A DNA stretch of 64,000 bases from Thermogutta sp039793925 (GCF_039793925.1 NZ_JBAMME010000258.1:1-64000), one strand, 5' to 3'. Shown: positions 45,004-55,515, counted from the stretch's first letter. Notes: generated by a model from the letters alone, not told the origin. Translations and numbers: made by a program.

Positions 45004-48000
45004 TTACTTCCTCTCTGGAGGACCTTTGTCGAGTACAGCCTTGGCGTGGCGGGCCAGATGCCCCCGAAGATCCTCCGTGTAAGCCCGAAGAATTTGTTCG
45101 CCAATACCCCCATAATCTCCGCAGCGATACAGAGCACGGGCTAGTGACAGCTCACGGATGGAATCCCGCCGCGTCTTGACGGCATCGGTTCCGCCGGGGC
45201 TCGCCTGGTCGAAACGGATGGCATCCTCCACCGTGCGGTGGACGTATCCCGTCATCCCGGGAATCGTGAGCAATTCGGCCAGCGGTCGTGCAGCCCGAGG
45301 ATCTCCGATCATCTCCAGAGCCAGGGCTACCGCTCGGAAATGCGAGAATTCCGACTCCGGTTTGAGCAGACGCATTTTCTCCAGAATCACGGGAACAGCG
45401 CGGGGGTCTCGGGTTCGGCCCAGGGCAATGATCAGTTGATCAAGCCGACTGAGGGCGCTTCCAAATTGACCCATCCCTCGGTAGTCCCAGCCCTTATCCC
45501 AGTCTGCATACTTGCGCACTTCGTTGATCAGGGTATCCAGCCCGGTGGCATCTCCCAGCACAGCCAGGACATGCGCGTAGATCACGCGCTCCTCTTCGGT
45601 ATCCGCCTGCTGATAGGCCTCGCGAACCATCGGGCGGGCAATATCGGCATGAGCGAGTACAATCGCGGCACCTTCGTAGTTATTCTTGAGACGGTCAACG
45701 GCCTCACGCACTTTTTCGGGCGAATACGGGAGCGAATCTTTCTCGGTAAGCACCTCTTCCGGAAGATTGCCCATCTCTATAAGGTGACGCTGGAGGGCTT
45801 TCACATCCAACTCGCGGACCGGTATGTCTTGAGCAGCAATCCAGGCAGCGGCAACACCGGCAGCGTAACCCTGATTCTGAATATCGGCTTGCATCCGGAT
45901 GAGTGGTAAGGCATCCCGATGGGCACTGATGCCCAAGCCTGTCACGAGAATTCCCTCCAATCCCCTGGGAATGAGGCAGCGGTACGGGATATTGACGCGG
46001 AAGCCTTTCTTTTCCGGATGCTCCAGTTCAAGATAGGGATCGACCGTGAAACCATGCGTATCGAAATTGCTGTAGGCGACACAAATAGTGTCGGGATAGG
46101 TTCGCTGCAGCATCTGATCGAGGATCGTCATAGTGAACTCACCGACGATCCGCCGGCGTTCTCGGGTGTCCACCAGCCGTCCCTGATCGAACGCCTTGCT
46201 GTACTTGAGCTTCGAATAGACAAACACATGCCACACATCCATGACATCCGTTTCATCCGTGATCGTGAAGTCTGTATTGGCGTACGTGGCTCCGAGATCC
46301 CGCGGGGGCAAACCCGTTCCCTGAACGGCGGGTTCCGTGTCATCTGTGTACATTGTCTCTGCACCGGCCGCAGCCGCAATGTCGGCGTTTCCTGTGGAGT
46401 CCACGACAACGTCCGCAAGGACGACACCTCGACCGAATGGCGTGCTCACTACCACGCCCGTTACCTTGTTGTTTACAACAACGGCACCGCATCCCAAACA
46501 ACTCATCCAGATTTCGGCATTGGCTTTGAGCAGTTCGCTTCGCCACCATTCAGCCTTCTGCTCTATGACCCATGTGGGACGTCCCTGGTCTACGGTCGCA
46601 GTGAACCCCACCCGATTTCCCCAGTAATAAGATGAAATGGCCCCCGATGTTCCTACTCCGCCCAGCGTCGTGAGGTATTCGACGACAAGCGTTTTTGCTC
46701 CCTGTCGTGCCGCGCCAATTCCGGCGGCTGCTCCACCCGTGCCCCCGCCGACTACCACGACATCGAAGTGGCCGAGGACCGGTAATGCGGCAATATCTTG
46801 AGGAATTCTGGGATACTCATGGACCGGCCGGAGTCCATACAGAAACTCCCGGATTTCACCAGGCAAGGACGTTTCTGCCTTGCTTGCCACCACTCGCGGT
46901 GTTTTGGGCGTGGGAAGCATTTTGGCTTTTCGGGCGATCTCCGTTCCCAACCGCTCGCCGAGGGCCATCAGATTCACCGGGCGCAGCAGCTTCTCTGCCT
47001 GCTGGCGAGATACTCCCGCGCATCCACCTAGAATCCAAAGACGATCAGTTCCCTTTGGAGCCAGCGCACCGAGAGCAATGGCCGCGATCCCACGCCACTC
47101 GCCATCACACGGTTGCTGTGCTAACACGGGATCGGGCGGCACTTCGAAAAGCATATCCGAAGTGAATTGCTGCTCGGGATGATACGTGAGCGTTCTCGCC
47201 AGTTGTTCCGCCTTGGCCCAACTGTGCCAGGAGGCATCTTCCATAGGAAGCCGCAGCGTGTATTCGATAATCTTGAAGACACCACTCGAGGTACGGGCAC
47301 GATTGGGATAGGGACCAATAAAAGGTGGGTCGATCACACGAGAAGTGACGCCCTCAGCCTGAACCGGCTCGCCGCCCACCACCACACGCTTGAATGTGTG
47401 GAGCCCAGCGGGATAGGGTTCAAATTGAGCTCCGGCAAAACGAGCAACAATAGCCCGCGGGGTTGCATCGATAATTGTCCTGGCCAGAATGACCTGTCTA
47501 CCTGCCCGATTCGCAATAACCACGCCACAGATTTCCCCGGTCTCGTCCCGGACAACGTCGGTTGGGTAGGAGCTGTACAAAAAAGGAACTTTAGATTCCA
47601 GCAGATAGGCGTCGAGTGTTTGCTTCACGTGGAGAGGACGTGGCGGAGGAATGCGAGCAGGTTGCGAGAGAGATTCTTTTTCTGGTGGGCCGAGAAGTTC
47701 GAGCTCGCCCAGAAGCATGCGGTTCACATCGGGTGCCTTACGCACATGAACTTTTACAAAACGCACTGTTTGAGGTCCAATATCCAAGAAGATGGGCACC
47801 GGAATATCAGCTCCCGCCGCGGGGGGAGCTGATGCTTCCACAGAGCCCACGTTCTGCCACGTATTACCGTCAGTACTGATCGCTACGTCGATGCCCGCTA
47901 CTTTAAATCCAACGTCCGGATCCGCATTCCGCCAAAAAGCTACCAGATTCACGCGGTCAATGAGTTTTGGCTCCCCGAGATCTGCGGTGATTGTGACGTC

Positions 48001-48483
48001 ACTATTAAATTGGACGCTCTGAGTTGGGGCCTCCTGGTACTTACCATCGTTCAGCATGCTGGGTGGTTGCGTATCCCGGTGCTTGGGATCACTCGGCACG
48101 TCCACGGTGTATGTGTACGGGTAGCGCGGTCGAGCGGGTTCTTGGCTGGGTCGGTGAGGATCTGTATACACTCTCCGGGCCAGGTCGGTCGTCAATTCTT
48201 CTCCGTCTTCCAGCCATAACTGGAGGGTGGCCGTGACATCGTCGCCGAGGTAAGGCTGTTGCGCTACCAGGAAAACCCGCGCGCCTTCTTTAGCCGCTGC
48301 CACTGCCGCTGCAACTGCCCCCGTGGTTCCTCCGATAATCGCCACGTCCACATTTGCCACCACCGGGAGAGTGCGGGCCGATTGTTGAATGAACTCATCC
48401 GCTAACCCGTTCCTACTCAAAAGGGTTGTCCAAAGAATGAGAAACGCTATAACTGGAGAGCACACAGCTCTTACTTCTTTCAT
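45004..48483 (-). CDS. Giant exported protein with two FAD-binding domains, F5/8-like and HEAT-like regions
   Basis: Protein of about 1159 residues from ATG 48483 (GAGG 7 bases upstream; a GTG at 48495 is also open). A signal peptide occupies about 1-30. First dinucleotide-binding fold VDVAIIGGTTGAVAAA near residue 46; an inserted F5/8 type C-like beta domain at about 135-265 (VQFNSDVTITADLGEP, FKVAGIDVAISTDG); continuation of the first oxidoreductase to about 520; second fold FDVVVVGGGTGGAAAG near 573 with FAD-dependent oxidoreductase features (GNADIAAAAGAETMYTD); HEAT-like helices at the end. It is likely an extracytoplasmic FAD-dependent oxidoreductase acting on a carbohydrate or glycan; substrate unknown. 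The two FAD halves look like an internal duplication rather than a frameshift, since the frame is clean. Confidence 0.8.
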   Translation of the reverse strand: MKEVRAVCSPVIAFLILWTTLLSRNGLADEFIQQSARTLPVVANVDVAIIGGTTGAVAAAVAAAKEGARVFLVAQQPYLGDDVTATLQLWLEDGEELTTDLARRVYTDPHRPSQEPARPRYPYTYTVDVPSDPKHRDTQPPSMLNDGKYQEAPTQSVQFNSDVTITADLGEPKLIDRVNLVAFWRNADPDVGFKVAGIDVAISTDGNTWQNVGSVEASAPPAAGADIPVPIFLDIGPQTVRFVKVHVRKAPDVNRMLLGELELLGPPEKESLSQPARIPPPRPLHVKQTLDAYLLESKVPFLYSSYPTDVVRDETGEICGVVIANRAGRQVILARTIIDATPRAIVARFAGAQFEPYPAGLHTFKRVVVGGEPVQAEGVTSRVIDPPFIGPYPNRARTSSGVFKIIEYTLRLPMEDASWHSWAKAEQLARTLTYHPEQQFTSDMLFEVPPDPVLAQQPCDGEWRGIAAIALGALAPKGTDRLWILGGCAGVSRQQAEKLLRPVNLMALGERLGTEIARKAKMLPTPKTPRVVASKAETSLPGEIREFLYGLRPVHEYPRIPQDIAALPVLGHFDVVVVGGGTGGAAAGIGAARQGAKTLVVEYLTTLGGVGTSGAISSYYWGNRVGFTATVDQGRPTWVIEQKAEWWRSELLKANAEIWMSCLGCGAVVVNNKVTGVVVSTPFGRGVVLADVVVDSTGNADIAAAAGAETMYTDDTEPAVQGTGLPPRDLGATYANTDFTITDETDVMDVWHVFVYSKLKYSKAFDQGRLVDTRERRRIVGEFTMTILDQMLQRTYPDTICVAYSNFDTHGFTVDPYLELEHPEKKGFRVNIPYRCLIPRGLEGILVTGLGISAHRDALPLIRMQADIQNQGYAAGVAAAWIAAQDIPVRELDVKALQRHLIEMGNLPEEVLTEKDSLPYSPEKVREAVDRLKNNYEGAAIVLAHADIARPMVREAYQQADTEEERVIYAHVLAVLGDATGLDTLINEVRKYADWDKGWDYRGMGQFGSALSRLDQLIIALGRTRDPRAVPVILEKMRLLKPESEFSHFRAVALALEMIGDPRAARPLAELLTIPGMTGYVHRTVEDAIRFDQASPGGTDAVKTRRDSIRELSLARALYRCGDYGGIGEQILRAYTEDLRGHLARHAKAVLDKGPPERK

Positions 48484-48517
48484 GGCAGTCCTCACTCCAT
48501 TTGAGTGATCTCAACTG

Positions 48518-48548
48518 CAAAAGCCCCGCAGGTACGCCTGCTTTTTTT
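48518..48548. terminator. Hairpin with T7 tract between FAD gene and proC
   Basis: GCAGG and CCTGC (48528-48532 and 48537-48541) form a stem around a TACG loop, followed on the plus strand by seven Ts at 48542-48548; on the other side CAAAAGCCCC precedes. No plus-strand gene ends here. Because upstream A-rich bases can also pair, it may work in the minus direction too and end the rhamnose/proC transcript before the FAD gene. A TCACTC / GAGTGA dyad at 48492-48508 overlaps the FAD gene start. Confidence 0.5.
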
Positions 48549-48651
48549 AGGTAGCGGGCATCACACTCGAGGCGTGACCTATTTTATGGGAGGTAATTTG
48601 GCGTGGTAGCGCCACCTACCAAAACGTCCATTCTTCCAACAGAACATAAGA

Positions 48652-49461
48652 TTATTGCGAGAGTTCGCGGGCACGTCGCCAGGCGGCTTCAACGCCAGCG
48701 AAGATGGCTCCCCGAAAACCGTAATGCTCCATGGCCGCCAGCGCTGCGATCGTGGTTCCTCCCGGACTTGTCACCTGGTCTTTCAGGATGGCCGGATGCT
48801 GACCGGTTTTCATAACCATCTCTGCAGCACCGCGGACTGTTTGGGCGGCGAGTGTCAACGCCACTTCACGGGAGAGACCGTGCCGGACTCCTGCATCTGT
48901 GAGAACTTCGATCATCAGATAGACGTAAGCCGGCCCGGAGCCCGACAGGGCCGTCACTGCATCCAGCAGTTTTTCATCAACCTGGACAGCGATGCCGATC
49001 GCCGCGAGAAGCTGCTGCACCAGGCTGGCATCCTCCGGTCCTGCATTTTTCCCCAGTGCGTAGGCGGACGCAGCAAATCCAACCAGTGCGGGAGTATTGG
49101 GCATCACGCGGATCACGCGGGTTTGCGTTCCTAGGCCCTCTTCAAGCTGCTGGAGGGAAATTCCTGCCGCGATGGAGATAACGAGTTTTTCGGGTGCAAC
49201 GCGTCCTCTCAGCTCTTCCAGTACTCTGGGAATTTGCTGGGGTTTAACAGCCAGAACCACCACATCCTGTCGGCGGACCACCTCCAGATTGTTGGGTGTC
49301 GTCTCCGCGCCGGTTGCTTCGTGAAATTTTTGGCGAGCTGATTCGCTCGGGTCAGAGGCCAGCATTTGATCGGGGACGAGCAATCCTTTGTGGAGCAACC
49401 CCTCGGCCAATGCCCGCGCCATTTGCCCAGCGCCAATAAAGCCGATTTTTTTTGTCATCAT
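48652..49461 (-). CDS. proC: Pyrroline-5-carboxylate reductase
   Basis: Last step of proline synthesis, reducing P5C with NAD(P)H; 269 residues from ATG 49461 (GGAAG about 7 bases upstream; the ATG at 49458 is equally possible). The frame is open to 49590 but that part is not conserved. Rossmann motif KIGFIGAGQMARALAEG, VLAVKPQQ, VMPNTPALVG and the family signature near the C-terminus (SGSGPAYVYL and DQVTSPGGTTIAAL). It starts 28 bases after the GH78 gene and so probably shares its transcript, though a proline gene has no clear link to rhamnose. Confidence 0.93.
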   Translation of the reverse strand: MMTKKIGFIGAGQMARALAEGLLHKGLLVPDQMLASDPSESARQKFHEATGAETTPNNLEVVRRQDVVVLAVKPQQIPRVLEELRGRVAPEKLVISIAAGISLQQLEEGLGTQTRVIRVMPNTPALVGFAASAYALGKNAGPEDASLVQQLLAAIGIAVQVDEKLLDAVTALSGSGPAYVYLMIEVLTDAGVRHGLSREVALTLAAQTVRGAAEMVMKTGQHPAILKDQVTSPGGTTIAALAAMEHYGFRGAIFAGVEAAWRRARELSQ

Positions 49462-49489
49462 GCAGTCTTCCAACGCCTCGGCGATAACT

Positions 49490-52400
49490 CTATGGGGTGA
49501 TGACCACGAACTCATACTGACCCGCGGGGGCCTGCAGCACCACCCAATTTCCCTGCTGCAATAGTGTTCTGACGAGCGGACTATCCGCAAGTTGCTGCCC
49601 GTTCACGGTAATTCTGGCTCCCGGCCCTGCGGGCACATAGAGGGTTGCCGTCGTGTTGGCAGGAACGATCACTCGCCACTCCCAGGCATTCTTCTCTTTT
49701 CGCCAGGCACTGTGAATGTCGCCGCAGATCGAACCATAGCGGGCTTCCACCCAATCCAGACCGTCCGCCACGTGAGGCTTGAGCCGCAATCTTCGGAAGC
49801 CTGGCCCATCCGTATCAATCCCGGCCACGTACTGGAACATCCACTGTCCGACTGCGCCAAATGCATAATGGGCGAAAGAATTCATCCCCGGGTCCTGGAA
49901 TCCTTTTTCAGGTGTCCAGCCGTCCCAACGCTCCCAGATCGTGGTTGCGCCGTGTTTGATTGAAAAGCCCCAGGATGGGAACGTATCGTTCAGAAGCAGC
50001 CGGTAGGCTAATGGCGTGTGTCCTGATTCACACAGCACCGGCATCAGGTACGCTGTCCCAATAAACCCTGTGGAAAGATGGTTGTCGCGGCTTCGGATAT
50101 CCTCCACAAGGTATTCAACGGCCTTGGCCCTCAACTCTTCCGGCAGCAGGTTAAAGTGAAGTGCGAGTACGTAGCATGTTTGGGTGTTGCCTTTAATGCG
50201 TCCATCTGTTGCCACGTAAGCCTTTTGGAAGGCTTCACGAATCTTACCGAAAAGCTCATCATAATAGGCTGCCTTGTCTTTCAGTCCCAACGCCCGTGCA
50301 GACTCTGCCGTCAAAAAGGTGCTGTAAGCAAAGTAGGCGGTGGCGAGGACGTCTTTCGGTGTATCGGCATTGATTGACAACCAGTCGCCGTATCCCTGTG
50401 CAGGACGCAGGAGATCGGTACTGTGAGCGACGCAGTAGGCAATCCATCGTTCCATCGCATCGAAATGTTCCTCCAGGATCCGGCGGTCGTTGTAAACTTG
50501 ATAAATGGTCCACGGGCAAATGACTCCCGCATCTGCCCATCCGGCCGTTCCTCCACCGAGGGCAACAACCCGCGGTGCGACGTCTGGGAAGTCGCCTTCC
50601 GGTCCCTGGGCATCTTCAAGATCCACCAGCCATTTTGTGAAAAAGGCGGCCACGTCGGCGTTGTAAGTGGCCGCGCGAATGAAGATTTGCGCGTCACCCG
50701 TCCAACCGAGCCGCTCGTCTCTTTGCGGGCAATCCGTAGGCACAGAGATGAAATTGGCCCGCTGTGTCCACACGATGTTGCTGTAGAGTTGGTTCACCAT
50801 CGGGCTGGCGCACTGGAAAGAGCCGACGAGCGGAATATCAGAATTGATCGCCAGGCCTGTGATGGCGTCTGGTCCGGGATCGCCCGGATAGCCGGTCACT
50901 TCTACATAGCGGAAGCCGTGGAACGTGAAGTGAGGAGCCCAAATCTCCTCTCCCTTACCCTTCAAGATGTAGGTATCTGTCGCCCGCGCTGACCGAAGAT
51001 TCGTGGTGTAAATGGTTCCATCAGGATTGAGGACTTCGGCAAACCGAAGCTGGACAGCTGTGCCGCGCGGTCCCTTAACCCGCAGCCGGGCAATTCCCGC
51101 GAAATTTTGCCCCAGATCGAACACGTACACGCCGGGTCGCGGCTGGGTGATTTTCTTTGGTTTCAGTTCCCCAGTGATCACGACTGGCACACCGGGCTGT
51201 GCTTCGAGTTTAGCCGGCACATTCTCAGCGACTCGGACTGCCTGCCATTGCGCGGTATCCAGTCCAGGTTCGGACCAGCCCGGAATTTCCAGACGAGCAT
51301 CGTATGTTTCCCCTGCGAGGAACTCGCCTTCCAGATGTGGGCCGAAAGTCATCTTCCAGGAACCGTCGGTGATGACTACCTGACGCTCGCCATCGGTGGT
51401 TTCGATTTCTAGCTGCATCCATAGCTTAGGATCACGTCCGAAATGGAATCGCTCGCTTTTCCAGCCGATCGCACCTGCGTACCATCCGGCAGCGAGAATT
51501 GCGCCGATCGCATTTTCTCCCTGTCGTACCAGTTGAGTCACGTCATAGGTGTTGTAGTAAACCCGCTTTCGATAATCGGTCCACCCAGGGGCAAAGAACT
51601 CGTCACTGATTTGGTGGCCGTTAATATGGGCTTCGCCAATTCCCAGGGCACTCAGGTAAAGGGTGGCTTTGCGAATGGGTTTGGTCACTCGGAACTCTTT
51701 GCGAAACAGCGCGCACCCGAGGACGTCGAGCCCTTCGGCGCTGATTCTCCCCCAGGGGGCGTCTCCCATTCGGCCGACGATGATCGCCTGGGGCCAGGTA
51801 CTGTCGTCGAAGTTGACTTGGTTCCATTCCGGTTCGGCCTTTTGACTGCTCTTCCACGTGTCGTCGATGACGTATTCGAGAGGATCGCCCTGGTCGAACT
51901 CAATGCGGATTCGTCCGGCTAGCCCTGCTGGCGAGGGGCTTCCATTCGTTGCGAGAATCGCCAAAATGTTTCGGCCAGGGTGGACTCGATTGGTGATGTC
52001 CGCCAGTTGTGGGGAGGTGTGCCCACTTCCCCGACCTGCTGGCTGACCATTACAGAATAGTTCGAATGAATCATCGGCTGTGATGAGAAATCGGGCACGC
52101 TTGATGGTGCGGTCTATCGGTAGCTCCAAAATCTTGCGGAAATATCGTGGACCGGCCGGGGCTTTTTCCTGCGGATTGGTTCCCTGCTCCGGGTACCACA
52201 CCCACGGGCAATTTCCAAAATCAAGGGTTCCCCCTTTGGCTGGGTGCACAAGGGGACAGGGGGCTTCGATCCATTGGGCCACTCTGTCCGACTCTTCCAG
52301 AAGCCCCATGGACCACATAGCCGGCTCGCTCCATGGACTGACCTGGCCCTGGGCATCCCAGATCCGAACTTTCCAGTAGCAGGTCTGACGCGATTGGAGA

Positions 52401-52720
52401 GGTTTTCCAGCGTATTCGATCTGATTCATTTCCGACGATTCGACCTTCCCGGAATCCCAGAGGTCTGCCTTGTCTTGTGCTAGCAAATCAGGCGATGACG
52501 CGACGAGAATTTGATAGGCCGACTGCGCAGCTCCGTAGCGGTTGTCTTCAATGAGCCAGCTCAACCGCGGCTTTCTGGTACCGATACCCAGTGGATTCAC
52601 CCGGTATTCGCAACGGAGACTTTTCACCCGAGCCGGACTTTGGGGCTCTGCTGATTTCAGTTCGATTCCCACTGCGAAAACGAGGATGAGTCCTGCACAC
52701 GCAATTATGCCGTACTTCAT
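49490..52720 (-). CDS. Exported alpha-L-rhamnosidase (GH78-type)
   Basis: Protein of 1076 residues with a signal peptide (IIACAGLILVFAVGIEL). Architecture is that of GH78: N-terminal fibronectin-like and carbohydrate-binding domains (NPLGIGTRKPRLSW; WKVRIWDAQGQVSPWS), the bacterial rhamnosidase N domain (KATLYLSALGIGEAHING), and the catalytic (alpha/alpha)6 barrel with PTDCPQRDERLGWTGDAQIF, the conserved D-x-x-D-E-R type region, and WERWDGWTPEKGFQDPGMNSFAHYAFG split across its centre. Releases terminal L-rhamnose, to be taken up and isomerised by RhaA encoded upstream. GGAG lies 8 bases before the ATG. Confidence 0.93.
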   Translation of the reverse strand: MKYGIIACAGLILVFAVGIELKSAEPQSPARVKSLRCEYRVNPLGIGTRKPRLSWLIEDNRYGAAQSAYQILVASSPDLLAQDKADLWDSGKVESSEMNQIEYAGKPLQSRQTCYWKVRIWDAQGQVSPWSEPAMWSMGLLEESDRVAQWIEAPCPLVHPAKGGTLDFGNCPWVWYPEQGTNPQEKAPAGPRYFRKILELPIDRTIKRARFLITADDSFELFCNGQPAGRGSGHTSPQLADITNRVHPGRNILAILATNGSPSPAGLAGRIRIEFDQGDPLEYVIDDTWKSSQKAEPEWNQVNFDDSTWPQAIIVGRMGDAPWGRISAEGLDVLGCALFRKEFRVTKPIRKATLYLSALGIGEAHINGHQISDEFFAPGWTDYRKRVYYNTYDVTQLVRQGENAIGAILAAGWYAGAIGWKSERFHFGRDPKLWMQLEIETTDGERQVVITDGSWKMTFGPHLEGEFLAGETYDARLEIPGWSEPGLDTAQWQAVRVAENVPAKLEAQPGVPVVITGELKPKKITQPRPGVYVFDLGQNFAGIARLRVKGPRGTAVQLRFAEVLNPDGTIYTTNLRSARATDTYILKGKGEEIWAPHFTFHGFRYVEVTGYPGDPGPDAITGLAINSDIPLVGSFQCASPMVNQLYSNIVWTQRANFISVPTDCPQRDERLGWTGDAQIFIRAATYNADVAAFFTKWLVDLEDAQGPEGDFPDVAPRVVALGGGTAGWADAGVICPWTIYQVYNDRRILEEHFDAMERWIAYCVAHSTDLLRPAQGYGDWLSINADTPKDVLATAYFAYSTFLTAESARALGLKDKAAYYDELFGKIREAFQKAYVATDGRIKGNTQTCYVLALHFNLLPEELRAKAVEYLVEDIRSRDNHLSTGFIGTAYLMPVLCESGHTPLAYRLLLNDTFPSWGFSIKHGATTIWERWDGWTPEKGFQDPGMNSFAHYAFGAVGQWMFQYVAGIDTDGPGFRRLRLKPHVADGLDWVEARYGSICGDIHSAWRKEKNAWEWRVIVPANTTATLYVPAGPGARITVNGQQLADSPLVRTLLQQGNWVVLQAPAGQYEFVVITP

Positions 52721-52810
52721 GACAGACGCTCCGCTTTTGATGACAAATAGGTTGACGCTATGGGTGAATCTCGCATTTTACGCTTATCGCGGGCTTTTGG
52801 GAGAAACCTG

Positions 52811-55216
52811 TTATCCGGGTTGCCGCGCAGTTTGCAGCCGCTCGCGATAGTTGAGGTAAAGCACCCCCGTAACAAAGTAGGCAAGAGCCAGATAGAGCAA
52901 TGTTGGTTTCACCTTGTCAGCGGACATATATCCGGCAAATACAAACCAGGCGAAAGTCAAACTTGCTACCAAGCATAACAATGCTGCAAGGCCAAAAATG
53001 GCCATAAGAAAACGACTTTCCCCAATCCCTTTTTTGGCAGGTTCCGCGGATGACGCTGCTGGAGTCGGAGCCTCAATTGTTCCTGGAACTGCGGATTCGG
53101 GTTCTGAAGGGAGCGGTTCAGATTGCCCTGATGCCTCTTGCCTTTTTGAAGCTCCCATCAGTGCCGCAAGAATAATGTACGTGATGGCCGTGGCAAGCCA
53201 CACTGGGACGACAAGGAAAAACAAATGAAGCCATTGCATCTTCCAAAGTACGAGCGCCAATCCCAGCCCTACAGCCCACGCGATAAGGGCTGCCAGATTG
53301 AGTAACTGCCCCCTCTGGTTCGACCAGAATTTCTGCCATCCCAGAATGGGAAACAGCCAGTGTTCTACCACGACAATCGTCCCAACAGGCAGGAGAAGGA
53401 TGCCGTAAATTCCGACAAAATCCAAGAGGTAGAGAAATACAAACGGGAAACAGGCGATGGCCGTCGTAATTGTTCCGGCCAGAAATGTCACCAACCAACG
53501 GGGCCAATTAGGAGTGATCACCTGCAGGGCCAGTCCAGCGCGATAAAGGGTTGGATTAGCGGTTGTCCATCCCGCGATGATGACCGCCAGGGCCCCTGCC
53601 CATCCGAGGGAGAAGTAGGCAACCTGACCGGAATCCAATTGCATTAGGGGTTGCATGAAAGCTCGGGCGGCTGCCGCCCCCATGATACCGGCACATATCC
53701 AGGCCAGATAATGTCCGAGAAACATCCCAAACGCCGAATACAGGCCATACCACGCACTTTTCGCATAGCGGAAGATCGCCATGTCCGAAAGTCCCAGATG
53801 CATGGCGAGATTGCAGATCCAGGCAAAGAACACAATATGCCAGAATCCGATGGGAGATCGCGCGCTCAAATGCTGACTGTTAATGGCCGCCTGAAAACTT
53901 TGCAGAGGGACAAAATTCTCATTGCAGACGACACCCCCGCGGCTTTTGGGCATCACATATTTGACAGCAGCAGGTTGCGGTACCGACTTACTTTCGACGC
54001 GGATGCGGTACCCGAGAATAGGCGGTTTTGGCGGCACCTCGACCACAGGAGCCACCGGTGGCATGAAGCCCCCGCTGCCACCCCCTGCCCTCTGGCCATT
54101 CGCACCTCCTTGAGAGCGGCCACCTCGCTGCGGCTGAGCCTGTTCCGCTGATGCACCATCTGTGGGCTGTTCCGCAATCGATGTAGCAGCGGCTGTGACT
54201 GCACTGACCGCGGAAGCATCACCATACTGTCCCGATAGAGAGTCGGTTTCTCGTATCTTTTGTAATCCCTCTTTTGTGTCTCCGTCCGACGCGGGTTGTT
54301 CTTCGAGTTTCCCGTAGATGCATTCCAGTCGGGCTTCTGCCGCAACAAAATCCTTCGGTTCCGGAGAAGCTGTGGATGCCAGGAAGAAACCAGGGAGTGG
54401 GACCTGCGTAGGATCGGTCTCGGCAGCGGCTCCCACACCAGTTGCCTCTTTAAGAACCTGCAGACGTCCTTTGACATTCTCTAGCTCCAGGACGATTTGG
54501 CTTCCCTCACGCCTGACAACGGCAACTGATGGGCCTGGCCCACTCCAAATTCGCTCCTCGGCAACGTTCCACAAGGTTTTCCAGTTGGAAACATGGCCGA
54601 CTGAAGGGAGCGTCATGAGTGCTCCGCATACAAACATCAGTAGCATCCAGGGTGAACACACCACGGCGAACTGGGAAAGCCGCTTGAACCCGAGAATGGC
54701 AAGCGTGACGACCACGGCTCCCACCCCGATAACCACCACGACGAATAGGGGATCCTGTGGCAGCCAACCTGTTTGCGGAGGAATCCCGAACGGAATTCGC
54801 ACCGCCGAAGCCGCAACTGTGATCATGCATCCCGCCAGAATGCAATACAGAACAGCGTTAAGAAGGTTATAAATGACCGTTAAGACGGGACCTCCAATCT
54901 GCCGAAAGTACCAGTAGAGCGTCAAACGCGTCTGGACGGCGATCGGCGCACAAACAAGCGTCCAGGAAAGCACAGCCAGAACGTTTCCCAGTAAAAGACC
55001 AACGACCACGTCGAAGGTGCGGGCGCCCCAAATCACGAACAGCGCCCCGATCACAAATTCGGTAGCCGCAACGTGTTCCCCTGCATAAAGACCGGCGAAA
55101 TATCGCCCACTTTGAAGTTTGTCCGGCGTTACAGGACGCCTCTCAAATTCGTTGAGCTTGTCAAGTCGAGCAAAGATTGATTCTTTTTTGCGAGTTGCGT
55201 CTTCTTTAGTAGCCAT
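52811..55216 (-). CDS. NCS1-like permease with a large hydrophilic insertion
   Basis: Transporter of about 801 residues from ATG 55216 (TTG at 55222 is also open). N-terminal part resembles nucleobase:cation symporter-1/cytosine permease proteins (GEHVAATEFVIGALFVIWGA, YWYFRQIGG) with helices up to about residue 205; then a hydrophilic insertion of about 235 residues, including a Gly/Arg-rich low-complexity stretch, before helices resume near 455; a second linker near 695-735 precedes two final helices. Such an insertion is not usual in NCS1. Lying between rhamnosidase and RhaA genes on the same strand, it is a candidate rhamnose or rhamnose-derived sugar importer, which would be an unusual substrate for the family. 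Family assignment is moderately certain. Confidence 0.7.
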   Translation of the reverse strand: MATKEDATRKKESIFARLDKLNEFERRPVTPDKLQSGRYFAGLYAGEHVAATEFVIGALFVIWGARTFDVVVGLLLGNVLAVLSWTLVCAPIAVQTRLTLYWYFRQIGGPVLTVIYNLLNAVLYCILAGCMITVAASAVRIPFGIPPQTGWLPQDPLFVVVVIGVGAVVVTLAILGFKRLSQFAVVCSPWMLLMFVCGALMTLPSVGHVSNWKTLWNVAEERIWSGPGPSVAVVRREGSQIVLELENVKGRLQVLKEATGVGAAAETDPTQVPLPGFFLASTASPEPKDFVAAEARLECIYGKLEEQPASDGDTKEGLQKIRETDSLSGQYGDASAVSAVTAAATSIAEQPTDGASAEQAQPQRGGRSQGGANGQRAGGGSGGFMPPVAPVVEVPPKPPILGYRIRVESKSVPQPAAVKYVMPKSRGGVVCNENFVPLQSFQAAINSQHLSARSPIGFWHIVFFAWICNLAMHLGLSDMAIFRYAKSAWYGLYSAFGMFLGHYLAWICAGIMGAAAARAFMQPLMQLDSGQVAYFSLGWAGALAVIIAGWTTANPTLYRAGLALQVITPNWPRWLVTFLAGTITTAIACFPFVFLYLLDFVGIYGILLLPVGTIVVVEHWLFPILGWQKFWSNQRGQLLNLAALIAWAVGLGLALVLWKMQWLHLFFLVVPVWLATAITYIILAALMGASKRQEASGQSEPLPSEPESAVPGTIEAPTPAASSAEPAKKGIGESRFLMAIFGLAALLCLVASLTFAWFVFAGYMSADKVKPTLLYLALAYFVTGVLYLNYRERLQTARQPG

Positions 55217-55515
55217 GCCCAAGACACCCGTAGATGACGACGAGGAACCGATAAAGAATCACCAGCGACTTGTCACAGTATGCACCGTCATTGCAAAGCC
55301 TGTCAAGTACCAAGATCGATTGTTTGATCGAGCGGTACTTGGGACTCAGCATCTCTTCCGGTGGTCTGGTTCTCTGCTAAGGGGTAGCTCATAGGCAAAC
55401 GCAAAAAGACCATTGACATGTGAAGTTATGACGCGCCCTGTGACACGTAAAAGAATGTAAAAGAATGTCGCGACGCTTCCCAATAGTTCCTGGCAGCCGA
55501 CCACCAATCGCAAGC

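Noticed and set aside
55447..55468. Tandem duplicate of GTAAAAGAAT
   Set aside because: Two 10-base copies only, in a small intergenic region; no array or functional context.
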